NCBI GenBank assembly: GCA_009692725.1 | Contig: SHYP01000004.1 | Location: forward strand, 1-64,000 | DNA from: Dehalococcoidia bacterium | Lineage (GTDB): Bacteria; Chloroflexota; Dehalococcoidia; UBA2979 | Length of the DNA stretch: 64,000 nt | Direction: 5' to 3' | Shown: piece after piece, positions 47,913 through 56,374 of the stretch | Numbering within the stretch: position 1 is the stretch's first letter | How the letters are laid out: each line of letters starts with the position of its first letter | Translations under genes and position numbers: made by a program | The notes under the pieces: model-generated | The model's input: only the letters and a program-made list of their open reading frames with translations | Told to the model about the DNA's origin: nothing | Database searches by the model: none

Positions 47913-50009
47913 GTGACGAAGCTCCGGCTGCGCGCCGCCGGGCTGCTGGTCGCCGTGCTGCTGTCCGTCGGGGCAGTCGCCGCCGCGGCGTGCGACACGG
48001 ACCGCCCCGCGTCGACGGCGGAGCCCGGGGCGTCAGAGGCGACAGCCGGCGGGTCCGACCCCGCCGCGGAGGGCACAAGCACGCCGGCCGCCACGCCGAC
48101 CTCGCCCGAGGCGAGCGAGGCGTCCGCCTACCGCCGCGCCAGCGCCGCCGCGCGCGCGGAGCGGGCCACCGAGGCGGCCGCAGGCTACGGCGAGGTGCGG
48201 CGGCGCGCGAGCCCCCTCGCCGGCATCGCCGCGCTGCGCGAGGCGCAGGCGCTGGTCCGGGCGGGGCAGCACGCGCTCGCCATCGATCGGTTCGAGCAGG
48301 CGGCGGGCGACGCCCTGCTGCCGCACGAGACACGTACCGAGGCGGCGACCGCGGGCGGGACCGCGGCCAGCCGCACCGGCCGCCCGGATCAGGCGATCGC
48401 GCTGCTGGAGCGGATCGGGCGCGACTGGCCGGCCTCGACGGCGGCGCGCGCGGCCGCGCTGTGGAGCATCGCGCGCGTGCGGCGCGACGCGGGTGACGCG
48501 GCATGGACCGCCGGCGCGCTGGCGGTGGTGGCGCTCTCCGCGGGCGCGGCGGTGGCCCCGGCCGCCCTCGACGCGCTCGAAGCGGCGGGCGTCACTGCGC
48601 CTCCGCTCACGATGGCGCTCGTGCGCTACCGCGCGCGCCAGAACGCGCGCGCCGACTCGGCGTACGCAGACGCGCTGGCGGGCCCGCTCGCCCCGCACGA
48701 GGCGGCGCAGGCGTGGTTCTACCGCGGCGCGCTAGCCGAGCGCGCGGACCGCGCGCAGCCGGCGCTGGACGCGTACGCCCGCTCGCTCGACTACGACCCG
48801 GCCGGTCCGCTCGCCGACGACGCGCTGTGGTGGCGGGCGCTGCTGCTGGAGCAGTCGGGCGCGCTCGACGCCGCGCTTACTGCCTTCGACGCGCTTGCGC
48901 AGCGGCATCCGGGCTCGCCCTTCGCCGCCGACGCGCGCGAGCGAGCCGCGCTCACGGCGGCGGCGGCCGGCCGCCCGGACGAGGCGGCAGCACGCCTGCG
49001 CGCGATCACGACACGGGGGTCGCCAGCCGACGTCGCGGAGGCCGCGTACTGGCTCGGCGTGCTCGGCCTCCGCGCGGCGGGCGACGCGTTGCCCGCCGCT
49101 TATGACGTAGCGTCGTACGCGACCCTGCTTGAAGCGACGCCAGGCGCGCGCCTGACGCTACCCCCCGCCGCCGTGCGTGAGCGCACGCTCGCGCGCCCTG
49201 CGGGCGACGCTGGCGCGATCGCCACGTGGCTCTCGGCGCCGGGGATCGTGCCCGGCGCCGGCGACGCGGAGATCGCGGTGCTGCCGGAACTACAGTTCGC
49301 GCGCTTGCTCGGGAGCGTGGGCGAGGACGAGGTGGCGCGCGCCGTGCTGAACGCGCTCGCGCCGCAGCTGCGCGATCGGCCGCACGCGCTGCTGGCGCTC
49401 GCAGCCAGCGCGACGGAGCTCGGCGCGCCCGACGCCGCGCTGTTCGCGACCGCGCGCGTGCTCGCGCTGTTGTCGCCGGCCGCACGCGTCCGCGCGCCCG
49501 GGGCGCTGCTCGCGCTCGCGTACCCGGCGACGTTCGCGCGCGAGGTGCTCGCCGCCGCCGACGCGGAGGGGTTGCCGCCGCTGCTGCTGCTCGCGCTGGT
49601 GCGGCAGGAGTCGGCGTTCCACGCGCGCGCGGGCTCGACGGCGGGCGCGCTCGGGCTGACGCAGGTCATCCCGCCGACGGGCCGCCAGCTCGCGGCAGCG
49701 CTGGGCGTCGCGTGGGACGAGGAGCTGCTGTACGACCCCGCGACGTCGCTCCGCTTCGGCGCGCGCTACCTCGCCGACCAGTTGCGCCGGTTCGATGGCG
49801 ACGTCGCGGCAGCGCTGGCCGCGTATAACGCGGGGCCCGGCGCCGCGGACCGCTGGCTCAACGCGCAGCGCTTTCCGGGGGCAGACGGCTTCATCGATGC
49901 GATCGAGTACGCCGAGACGGAGCAGTACGTGGCGCGCGTGCTGGAGCACTACGCGTGGTACCGCTTCGTGTACGCCGGCGCACCGCTGCCCGAGCTCCCG
50001 CGCCGCTAG
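47913..50009 (+). CDS. Lytic transglycosylase (Slt70-like) lipoprotein
   Basis: A 698-residue murein hydrolase. GTG 47913 gives signal peptide and lipobox (A-A-A-A-C). Residues 60-540 are helical TPR-like repeats forming the superhelical ring. The C-terminal SLT domain has the catalytic Glu in L-V-R-Q-E-S-A-F-H, then G-A-L-G-L-T-Q-V-I-P-P-T-G and A-A-Y-N-A-G-P-G. It cuts glycan strands to 1,6-anhydro ends. GTG 47913 lies seven bases after TATGGT (47900-47905); ATG 47901 is in frame but would overlap the -10. Confidence 0.88.
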   Translation: MTKLRLRAAGLLVAVLLSVGAVAAAACDTDRPASTAEPGASEATAGGSDPAAEGTSTPAATPTSPEASEASAYRRASAAARAERATEAAAGYGEVRRRASPLAGIAALREAQALVRAGQHALAIDRFEQAAGDALLPHETRTEAATAGGTAASRTGRPDQAIALLERIGRDWPASTAARAAALWSIARVRRDAGDAAWTAGALAVVALSAGAAVAPAALDALEAAGVTAPPLTMALVRYRARQNARADSAYADALAGPLAPHEAAQAWFYRGALAERADRAQPALDAYARSLDYDPAGPLADDALWWRALLLEQSGALDAALTAFDALAQRHPGSPFAADARERAALTAAAAGRPDEAAARLRAITTRGSPADVAEAAYWLGVLGLRAAGDALPAAYDVASYATLLEATPGARLTLPPAAVRERTLARPAGDAGAIATWLSAPGIVPGAGDAEIAVLPELQFARLLGSVGEDEVARAVLNALAPQLRDRPHALLALAASATELGAPDAALFATARVLALLSPAARVRAPGALLALAYPATFAREVLAAADAEGLPPLLLLALVRQESAFHARAGSTAGALGLTQVIPPTGRQLAAALGVAWDEELLYDPATSLRFGARYLADQLRRFDGDVAAALAAYNAGPGAADRWLNAQRFPGADGFIDAIEYAETEQYVARVLEHYAWYRFVYAGAPLPELPRR

Positions 50010-50103
50010 GACCTGCGCAACTGGCGGCCGTATCAGCCAGAGGTATGATGAAGGCTGTATAGACGCTGGCTCGTGGGCAGCTATGCGCGACGGGGGGCGA
50101 AGC

Positions 50104-50853
50104 ATGGCGATCCTGCGCCGGCCGGGGCCATGGACATCCGTGACGCGCGAGCTCTCGATCGCGGCGGGCTGCGGCGGCCTGTACGTTGCGTCGCGCGCCG
50201 CCACCGAGGGGGACTTCGACACTGCGTACGTGCACGCGCGCGCCATCGTGCGCGTCGAGCGCCAACTCGGCATCTTCCGGGAGAGCCGACTGCAGCCCCT
50301 CGTGCTCAACCACGAGGGGCTGATCACGCTCGCGAACTGGATCTACATCTGGTGCCACTGGCCCGTGATCCTGAGCGTGGGCGGGTGGCTGTTGCTGCGC
50401 CGTCCCGAAGCCTACACGCTCTACCGCAACGCGATCCTGGTGTCCGGGGGCATCGGGCTGGCGATCTTCATGCTGTTCCCGGTGGCGCCGCCGCGGTTCA
50501 CCGACATCCCGATCGTCGATACGGTGACGTTGTTCTCCACGTCACACCTCTGGCTACAGCCGCACGGCTTCGTGAACCAGTACGCCGCCGTGCCGAGCCT
50601 GCACCTGGGCTGGAACCTGCTGATGGGCATCGCGCTGGCCCGGCAGGCGCCGTACCGCGCGCTACGCGTCGCGGGGGCAGTCATGCCGGCCGCGATGTGG
50701 GGCGCGATCGTGCTGACGGGCAACCATTTCATCGTGGACGGTGTCGTGGGGGTGGTGGTCGCGCTGATCGGGCTGCGCATTGCGACGCGCTGGCGGCGGC
50801 ACGCGGTGCGCCGCGCGGCACAACTCGAGGCGCCGGTCGCGCACTCCGCGTGA
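50104..50853 (+). CDS. PAP2-family membrane phosphatase/transferase
   Basis: A 249-residue protein with five or six hydrophobic helices. The acid-phosphatase motifs are V-P-S-L-H-L-G-W and G-N-H-F-I-V-D, as in the PAP2_3 (inositol phosphorylceramide synthase/Aur1-like) group; the usual K-x-x-x-x-x-x-R-P motif is not clear. Probably acts on a lipid phosphate. ATG 50104 has GGGGGGCGA upstream; ATG 50083 is an alternative. TATGAT at 50044-50049 may be the -10. Confidence 0.82.
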   Translation: MAILRRPGPWTSVTRELSIAAGCGGLYVASRAATEGDFDTAYVHARAIVRVERQLGIFRESRLQPLVLNHEGLITLANWIYIWCHWPVILSVGGWLLLRRPEAYTLYRNAILVSGGIGLAIFMLFPVAPPRFTDIPIVDTVTLFSTSHLWLQPHGFVNQYAAVPSLHLGWNLLMGIALARQAPYRALRVAGAVMPAAMWGAIVLTGNHFIVDGVVGVVVALIGLRIATRWRRHAVRRAAQLEAPVAHSA

Positions 50854-50890
50854 GCACACCGCCCGCCCTACTCCCACCGCCACTCCGCAG

Positions 50891-51529
50891 ATGACGATCA
50901 CCGTCGCGCACCACGCCGGCAACCGGCTCGACTGGTTGCGCCGCGCGGAGGCAGCGCACGTGGACTACATCGAGACCGATGTCTGGTTCGAACGGGACGC
51001 CGTCGCGGTGCGCCACGCGGCGCGTGTCGGGCGGCTGCCGCTGCTGCGGGAGCGCTGGCGCCTTTCGCTCGCGCGCGGGGCGCCGGCGCTCGAGCTGCTG
51101 GTCGACGCGCTCGCGCCGGGCACGCGTCTGCTGCTGGACCTGAAGGGCACGGACCTGCGGCTGGCGCTGGCGGTACGTGAGCTGCTGGCCGCGCGCGCAC
51201 CCGCACGCACCTACGCGGTGTGCTCGCCGGTGTGGCCGCTGCTCGCGCCGTTCGCGGACGTCGCGGAGGCCGAGGTGTGGCACTCGGTGGGCAGCGCCGC
51301 AGCACTCGACGCGGTGGGCGCCGCCCTCGTGGGCAGCGCGCGCCCGGCGCTGATGGTGGACCACCGCGTGCTCACGGAGGAGCGCCTGGCGGCGCTGCGC
51401 GCGTTCGCGCCCTTGGTGGTGGCGTGGACCGTCAACTCCGTGCCACGCGCGCACGAGCTGCTGCGCTGGGGCGTGAGCGGCATCACGAGCGACGACCTGG
51501 CGTTGCTCGCCGAGCTCCCGCGCGACTAG
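50891..51529 (+). CDS. Glycerophosphodiester phosphodiesterase-family protein
   Basis: A 212-residue TIM-barrel-like hydrolase, shorter than the family's usual 240-330. V-A-H-H-A-G-N at 5-11 replaces the classic A-H-R-G, I-E-T-D-V holds the metal Glu/Asp pair, L-D-L-K-G and V-V-A-W-T-V-N-S complete the barrel. The missing Arg of HRG makes activity uncertain. It starts 37 bases after the PAP2 gene, which suggests joint work on phospholipid turnover. Its 3' end overlaps the convergent aminopeptidase gene by 47 bases. Confidence 0.8.
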   Translation: MTITVAHHAGNRLDWLRRAEAAHVDYIETDVWFERDAVAVRHAARVGRLPLLRERWRLSLARGAPALELLVDALAPGTRLLLDLKGTDLRLALAVRELLAARAPARTYAVCSPVWPLLAPFADVAEAEVWHSVGSAAALDAVGAALVGSARPALMVDHRVLTEERLAALRAFAPLVVAWTVNSVPRAHELLRWGVSGITSDDLALLAELPRD

Positions 51530-54179
51530 CCTGCGGCTGCCGGCGGGCCGGCGTCTTGCGCACGCGCTCCCCGGCCGGTGGCTCCGGCTCGCCGGGGCCT
51601 TCGAGCTGCACCAGGCGATCGCGCAGTGCGTGCTGCTCCTGCTGCAGGCGCTCCACCTGCTCGCGCAGGGCGCGTAGCTCGGTGCCACGGTCCGCGCCCT
51701 CACGGAGCGCCTGCGCGGCGACAAGCGCGCTGCGGCGCAGGCGGCCGTCGAGCGCGCGCTCGGCGCAGCGGCCCAGCGCGGGCACGGCCCGCGCGTCCTT
51801 GAGCGCGGCGAGCGCGCCGACCGCCGACAGCTGCACGCGCAGCCACGGGTCGTCGAGCAGCTGCTCCAGGCGCTCGCGCACGCGCAGCCGCGGCGCCTCG
51901 TCGGCGAGCGGCGCGAGCACGCCGAGCCCGTCGATGGCGGCGCGGCGGGCGTTCTGGTGCCGCCCCCACGTCGTGTAGTCGAGCAGCGTGTCGAGCACAC
52001 GTGGCTCACGCGAATGCGCGAGGCCGGTCAGCGCCCCCGCGGTGATCACGGCGTTGTGCGAGGGGCGGTCCAGCACGCGCAGCAGCGCGGCGTGCGCGGA
52101 GCGGTCGCGCGTACGCCCGAGCGCGTCAGCGGCCGCCGCCTGCACGTAGTACGAGCGATCGCCCCGCCCCGCGAGCAGCCGTCCGAGCGCGCGCGCGGCC
52201 GTCGCGTCGTCCGCGAACTGGCCAAGCGCGGTGGCCGCAGCGCGGCGCACGCGCGACGGTTCGGCGTCGAGCGCCGCGATCAGCGCGTCGCGCGCCGTCT
52301 CGCCGCGTGCGCCGCCGAGCGCGGCTGCGATCTCCGCGCGCACGAAGTCGCGCTCGTCGGCGCGCAGCAGCGCGGCGCGCAGCGCGTCGATCGCGGTCGC
52401 CGACGCGAGCTTCGCGAGGCCGCGCGCGGCCTCGATGCGTCCCAGCGCCTGCGGGTCGTCGGTGAGCTGCGCGCGCAGCATCGCCTCGCCCGGCTCGAAC
52501 GTGAGCGTCTTGAGCACGCGCGCGCCGGGGTCGATCGCGACGAAGCGCGGCTCCGCGGGCAGCGCGAACACGAAGCTGTGCCGCGCCTCCGTCACCTCGA
52601 CGTCGAACTGCGGGAGCGCGCCGCCGACGCCGAATGCGATCGTCAGCGGCACGCGGTACACGGAGGTGAGCACGCCGTCGGCCTGCTGCGTCTGCTCGAG
52701 CGTGACGGTGGCGCTGCTGCGCTTGGCGTCCCAGCGGTACGCGGCCTTGAACTCCGGGTGCCCGCCCTTCCACACCCACTGGTCGAAGAACCAGTCGAGG
52801 TTGCGGCCGGTGGCGTCCTCGATCGCGCGCTGGAGGTCGAAGGTGAGCACATCGGCGCGTGCGTGCGTGCGCACGTAGTGGCCCATCGCGCGCCACCACT
52901 GCTCGTCGCCGAGCTCGCTGCGCAGCATGTCGAGCACTACCGAGCCGCGCTCGTACAGGTGGCGGTCGAAGATGTCGATCGGCTCGCTGAAGACCTGTTG
53001 CACGAGCGGTCGCCGGTAGCTGTTCGCGTCCTCCTGCAGGTAGAGCTGCGCGTTCTGCTGCAGCTTGTAGCGAAATTCGTCCCAGCCGCGGTGGTGCTCC
53101 GCGAACAGCGCGTCGAAGTAGGTGGCGAACGACTCATGCAGCCAGCCGTGCGACCATTCGCGACACGTGATCAGGTCGCCGAACCACTGGTGCGCGAGCT
53201 CGTGCGCGGTGATCGAGTCGGCCGTCGCGACCATGTCCTCGTGCGCACGCTCGTCGTGCAGCAGCGTGTCGGTCATGGTGGTCGCGGAGGTGTTCTCCAT
53301 GCCGCCGAAGATGAAGTCGGCGACCGCGACGGTGGCGTACTTCGCGTACGGGTACGGCACGCCGATCTTCGAGGCGAAGAACTCGATCATCTCGGGCGTG
53401 CGGCCGAAGGCGCGACGCAGGTCGGCGGCGCTGCCGGGCGGCCCGTAGTACTGCACGGGCACGCCGCCCGCGTCCGCCTCGACCGCCTCGAGCGCGCCCG
53501 CGACGAGCGTGACGAGGTACGCGGGGTGCGGCACGTCCTGCCGCCAGTGGTACGTGGTGCCGCCGCGCGCGGCGCTGGTCGACTCGAGGCTGCCGTTGGA
53601 GAGCGCGAACCAGCCCGCGGGCACCGTCGCGATCATCTCGGTGGTGCACTTCTCGCCGGGGTAGTCGACGCAGGGAAAGTAGTGCGCGCTGTCCTCGGCC
53701 TGGCCCTGCGTCCAGATCTGCGCGGGGCGATCGGGGTAGCCCGCGTCGGGCTGGTTGAAGTACAGGCCGCGGCGCGGCCGGCAGCGGTAGCGCACGACCG
53801 TGGTGATCGACTCGTCGGCGGGCCGCGGCGAGCCGAGGTCGATGCGCAGGCGGCCGTCGCCGGGGACGTACGGCAGCGCGCGGCCGGCCTCGTCCTCCAC
53901 CGCCTCGATCTCCAGCTCGACGGCGTCGAACACGGCCTCGCGCAGGCCGTCGACGCGGGGGCGGAACGTCGTCGTCGCGACGCCGCGCACCTCGCGCCGC
54001 GGGATGTCGAAGGCGAGCTCGAGGCGCAGATGGTCGAGCAACAGCGGGCGGTCGCGGCCCCACGCGGGGCGGTCGCCCGCGAGCGCGAACGGGCGGCGGT
54101 CGGCCGCGAGCAGGCCGGTGGTCGCGGCGGCGCCGCCGCACGCGAGCAGTCCGCCGTCGAATCGTTCGTTCTCGCTCAT
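51483..54179 (-). CDS. M1-family aminopeptidase with C-terminal HEAT repeats
   Basis: An 898-residue zinc peptidase. The N-terminal beta-saddle spans about 45-230; G-G-M-E-N (292-296) binds the substrate N-terminus; H-E-L-A-H (326-330) plus Glu349 bind zinc. Residues 560-850 form HEAT-like helices (A-A-A-T-A-L-G-Q-F-A-D-D-A), as in proteins related to leukotriene-A4 hydrolase/cold-active aminopeptidase. No signal peptide, so cytosolic. The tail is coiled coil then a basic stretch. The last 47 bases overlap the GDPD gene. Confidence 0.9.
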   Translation of the reverse strand: MSENERFDGGLLACGGAAATTGLLAADRRPFALAGDRPAWGRDRPLLLDHLRLELAFDIPRREVRGVATTTFRPRVDGLREAVFDAVELEIEAVEDEAGRALPYVPGDGRLRIDLGSPRPADESITTVVRYRCRPRRGLYFNQPDAGYPDRPAQIWTQGQAEDSAHYFPCVDYPGEKCTTEMIATVPAGWFALSNGSLESTSAARGGTTYHWRQDVPHPAYLVTLVAGALEAVEADAGGVPVQYYGPPGSAADLRRAFGRTPEMIEFFASKIGVPYPYAKYATVAVADFIFGGMENTSATTMTDTLLHDERAHEDMVATADSITAHELAHQWFGDLITCREWSHGWLHESFATYFDALFAEHHRGWDEFRYKLQQNAQLYLQEDANSYRRPLVQQVFSEPIDIFDRHLYERGSVVLDMLRSELGDEQWWRAMGHYVRTHARADVLTFDLQRAIEDATGRNLDWFFDQWVWKGGHPEFKAAYRWDAKRSSATVTLEQTQQADGVLTSVYRVPLTIAFGVGGALPQFDVEVTEARHSFVFALPAEPRFVAIDPGARVLKTLTFEPGEAMLRAQLTDDPQALGRIEAARGLAKLASATAIDALRAALLRADERDFVRAEIAAALGGARGETARDALIAALDAEPSRVRRAAATALGQFADDATAARALGRLLAGRGDRSYYVQAAAADALGRTRDRSAHAALLRVLDRPSHNAVITAGALTGLAHSREPRVLDTLLDYTTWGRHQNARRAAIDGLGVLAPLADEAPRLRVRERLEQLLDDPWLRVQLSAVGALAALKDARAVPALGRCAERALDGRLRRSALVAAQALREGADRGTELRALREQVERLQQEQHALRDRLVQLEGPGEPEPPAGERVRKTPARRQPQASRAGARRATPGRRS

Positions 54180-54316
54180 GCGCCCACCCCGTTCGTGCTC
54201 GGCTGCCCGCGTCGCCGCGAGTATCGCGGCCGTTCCGCGCGCAGTCCACGCCGCGCCCCCGCCGTGCGCGACGCGGCTTGCTGCCCGGCAGAGCGCGCCA
54301 GTACGCTGAACGGACC

Positions 54317-55558
54317 GTGACGAGCCCCGAACCCACGCCGTGGACCGACGCCGACATCGAGCAGCTGCTCGCGCCGGTCGCGCGTGCGTTGCCCGCCCCG
54401 ACTGCGCTCTCGCCGCTGCCGTTCGACCTCAACGCGGGCGTGCCGGACGCGGCGAGCCTGCCCGCGCAGGCGCTGGCCGAGGCGACCACGCGCGCGCTGG
54501 CGGCGGACCCCGCGGGCGCGCTCACCTACGGCGGCGCGCTAGGCTTCGAACCGCTGCGGGCGTGGATCGCGGAGCGCCAGGCCGCCGAGACCGGCGTCGC
54601 GGTCACCTCGGCGCACGTGATGCTGACCTCCGGCAGCGCGCAGGCGATCGACAACGTCGCGGCGACGTTCCTGGCGCCGGGCGACATCGTGATCATGGGC
54701 GCGCCGACGTACCCGGGCGCCATCCGCGCGTTCCGCGCGCGCGGCGCGCACATCGTGGACGTGCCGCAGGATGCCGACGGCCTGGAGATGGTGGGGCTCG
54801 CGAGCGCGCTGGAGCACCAGCGCGCGATCGGCGCGCCCGCGAAGCTCATCTACGTGATCGCGAACTACGACAACCCGAGCGGCGCGACGCTGCCGCTGCA
54901 CCGCCGCCAGGAGCTGGCGCTGCTCGCCGCGCGCTACCACGCGCTCGTCGTCGAGGACGACGCGTACACGGGGATCGACCTCGACGGGCCCCCGCCGACC
55001 TCGCTGTTCCAGATCGCGCGTGGGCGCGGGATCATCCGCGTGGGCACGTTCTCCAAGACGATCGCGACCGGTCTGCGCGTCGGCTGGGTGGTCACCGACC
55101 CCGCGATCGTGCGTGCGCTCGCGTTCATGCGCTTCGACAACGGGTCGTCGCCGCTGGTGCAACGGACGGTGTTCGAGTACCTGCGCAGCGGCGCCTACGA
55201 CCCGCACGTGACGCAGCTGCGCGCGATCTATCGCGAGCGGCGCGACGTGGCCAGCGCGGCAGTGCGGGAGCACTGCGGCGAGCTCGTGCGCTGCGAGCTG
55301 CCGGCGGGCGGCTTCTTCCTCTGGCTGCACCTCGCCGAGGGGCTGGAGGCGGAGCAGGTAGTACAGGCGGCGCAGCAGCGCGGAGTGGCGGTCACGCCGG
55401 GCCGCGGCTACTACGCGAACGGCGGCGGGCGGCGCGAGATACGCCTCGTGTACTCGGCGTTGCCGCCGGAGCAGCTGCGCGCCGCGATCGCGCTGTTCGG
55501 CGAGGCGGTCGCGAGCGTCGCGGGGCGCGCCTCGCAGCCGGCCACGCCCCCGCGCTGA
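54317..55558 (+). CDS. Class I/II PLP aminotransferase (2-aminoadipate-type)
   Basis: A 413-residue fold-type I enzyme. L-T-Y-G-G-A-L-G-F-E-P-L-R at 68-80, G-S-A-Q-A-I-D, N-Y-D-N-P-S-G, D-D-A-Y-T-G-I and Schiff-base Lys in G-T-F-S-K-T-I-A-T-G-L-R-V-G-W. Resembles the catalytic half of MocR regulators and alpha-aminoadipate aminotransferases; the exact amino donor is unknown. GTG 54317 follows TACGCT (54302-54307) by nine bases; TTGCTG 18 bases before it is the -35. Confidence 0.88.
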   Translation: MTSPEPTPWTDADIEQLLAPVARALPAPTALSPLPFDLNAGVPDAASLPAQALAEATTRALAADPAGALTYGGALGFEPLRAWIAERQAAETGVAVTSAHVMLTSGSAQAIDNVAATFLAPGDIVIMGAPTYPGAIRAFRARGAHIVDVPQDADGLEMVGLASALEHQRAIGAPAKLIYVIANYDNPSGATLPLHRRQELALLAARYHALVVEDDAYTGIDLDGPPPTSLFQIARGRGIIRVGTFSKTIATGLRVGWVVTDPAIVRALAFMRFDNGSSPLVQRTVFEYLRSGAYDPHVTQLRAIYRERRDVASAAVREHCGELVRCELPAGGFFLWLHLAEGLEAEQVVQAAQQRGVAVTPGRGYYANGGGRREIRLVYSALPPEQLRAAIALFGEAVASVAGRASQPATPPR

Positions 55559-55563
55559 CCGCG

Positions 55564-55591
55564 GGAACCGCCGCACGCAGCTCGGCGTCTC
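55564..55591 (+). promoter_or_regulatory. ECF-sigma promoter before a secreted protein gene
   Basis: GGAACC (55564-55569), 16-base spacer, CGTCTC (55586-55591): the textbook ECF arrangement. It lies 54 bases before the gene for an exported protein, fitting an envelope-stress response. Confidence 0.6.
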
Positions 55592-55645
55592 ATCGGCAGG
55601 CCCCCGGGCCGATCGCGCGTCCGGGGACGCTCGAGGGAGACCGCC

Positions 55646-56356
55646 ATGCGCCACGCCCGCTTCGCCGTGCTCGCCTGTCTGCTCATGCTCGCCGCGGTGC
55701 TGCCCGCCGGAGTGGCGGCGCAAACGCCCACCCCCAGCGCGGGGCCGACCGGCACGATCATGAGCGGCAGCGTGCCGCCGGACGGCGGCTTCGGGCTGGT
55801 GGTCTTCGGCGGCGGGAGCTATCAGCAGCTCGTCACCGCGTCGCGCTGCGATGTCGCGCAGGTCGCGTTCTGGGTCACGCGGGACGGGCAGTTCCTGATC
55901 TTCGTGCCAGGCAGCGCCGTCGGCGCGGTGAACGCTCCGTTCATGGCCGCGCTCCCCAACGACTTCATCCCGTACGGCACGCCGCTGCTGGGGCGCTGCC
56001 AGCCGCGGCCGGGCGGTGGAGGCGTACAGGGCACGGTCACGCTCGGACCGCTCTGCCCGGTCTCGACGCCGCTGCTGCCGTGTCCGGACCGCCCGTACCA
56101 GGCGACGCTCGTGTTCCTCGACGGCAACGGGCGCGAGGTGGCGCGCACCGTCTCGGGCATCGATGGCCGCTACCGCATCGGGCTGCCGCCCGGCGCGTAC
56201 ACGCTCGTGCCGTTGAGCCCACCCGGCGCGATCCTGCCGCGCGCGAGTTCGGTGCTGGTGCTGGTGCCGGCGGACCGCTACCTCACCGTCGACGTCGCGT
56301 ACGACACCGGCATCCGCACGGTGCAGAGCGCGCCGCTCGGAGCGGCGGCACCCTGA
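55646..56356 (+). CDS. Secreted protein with a carboxypeptidase-regulatory-like domain
   Basis: A 236-residue exported protein. Signal peptide at 1-25, then A-Q-T-P-T-P-S-A-G-P-T. Residues 45-120 form a beta-domain with a Cys pair. Residues 125-220 are a CarboxypepD_reg-like fold: G-V-Q-G-T-V-T-L-G-P, V-F-L-D-G-N-G-R-E-V-A-R-T-V, I-D-G-R-Y-R-I-G-L-P-P-G-A-Y-T-L. These act as binding or structural modules. GAGGGAGA precedes ATG 55646. Confidence 0.8.
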   Translation: MRHARFAVLACLLMLAAVLPAGVAAQTPTPSAGPTGTIMSGSVPPDGGFGLVVFGGGSYQQLVTASRCDVAQVAFWVTRDGQFLIFVPGSAVGAVNAPFMAALPNDFIPYGTPLLGRCQPRPGGGGVQGTVTLGPLCPVSTPLLPCPDRPYQATLVFLDGNGREVARTVSGIDGRYRIGLPPGAYTLVPLSPPGAILPRASSVLVLVPADRYLTVDVAYDTGIRTVQSAPLGAAAP

Positions 56357-56374
56357 GGCGGTGCCGGGCGCGGC

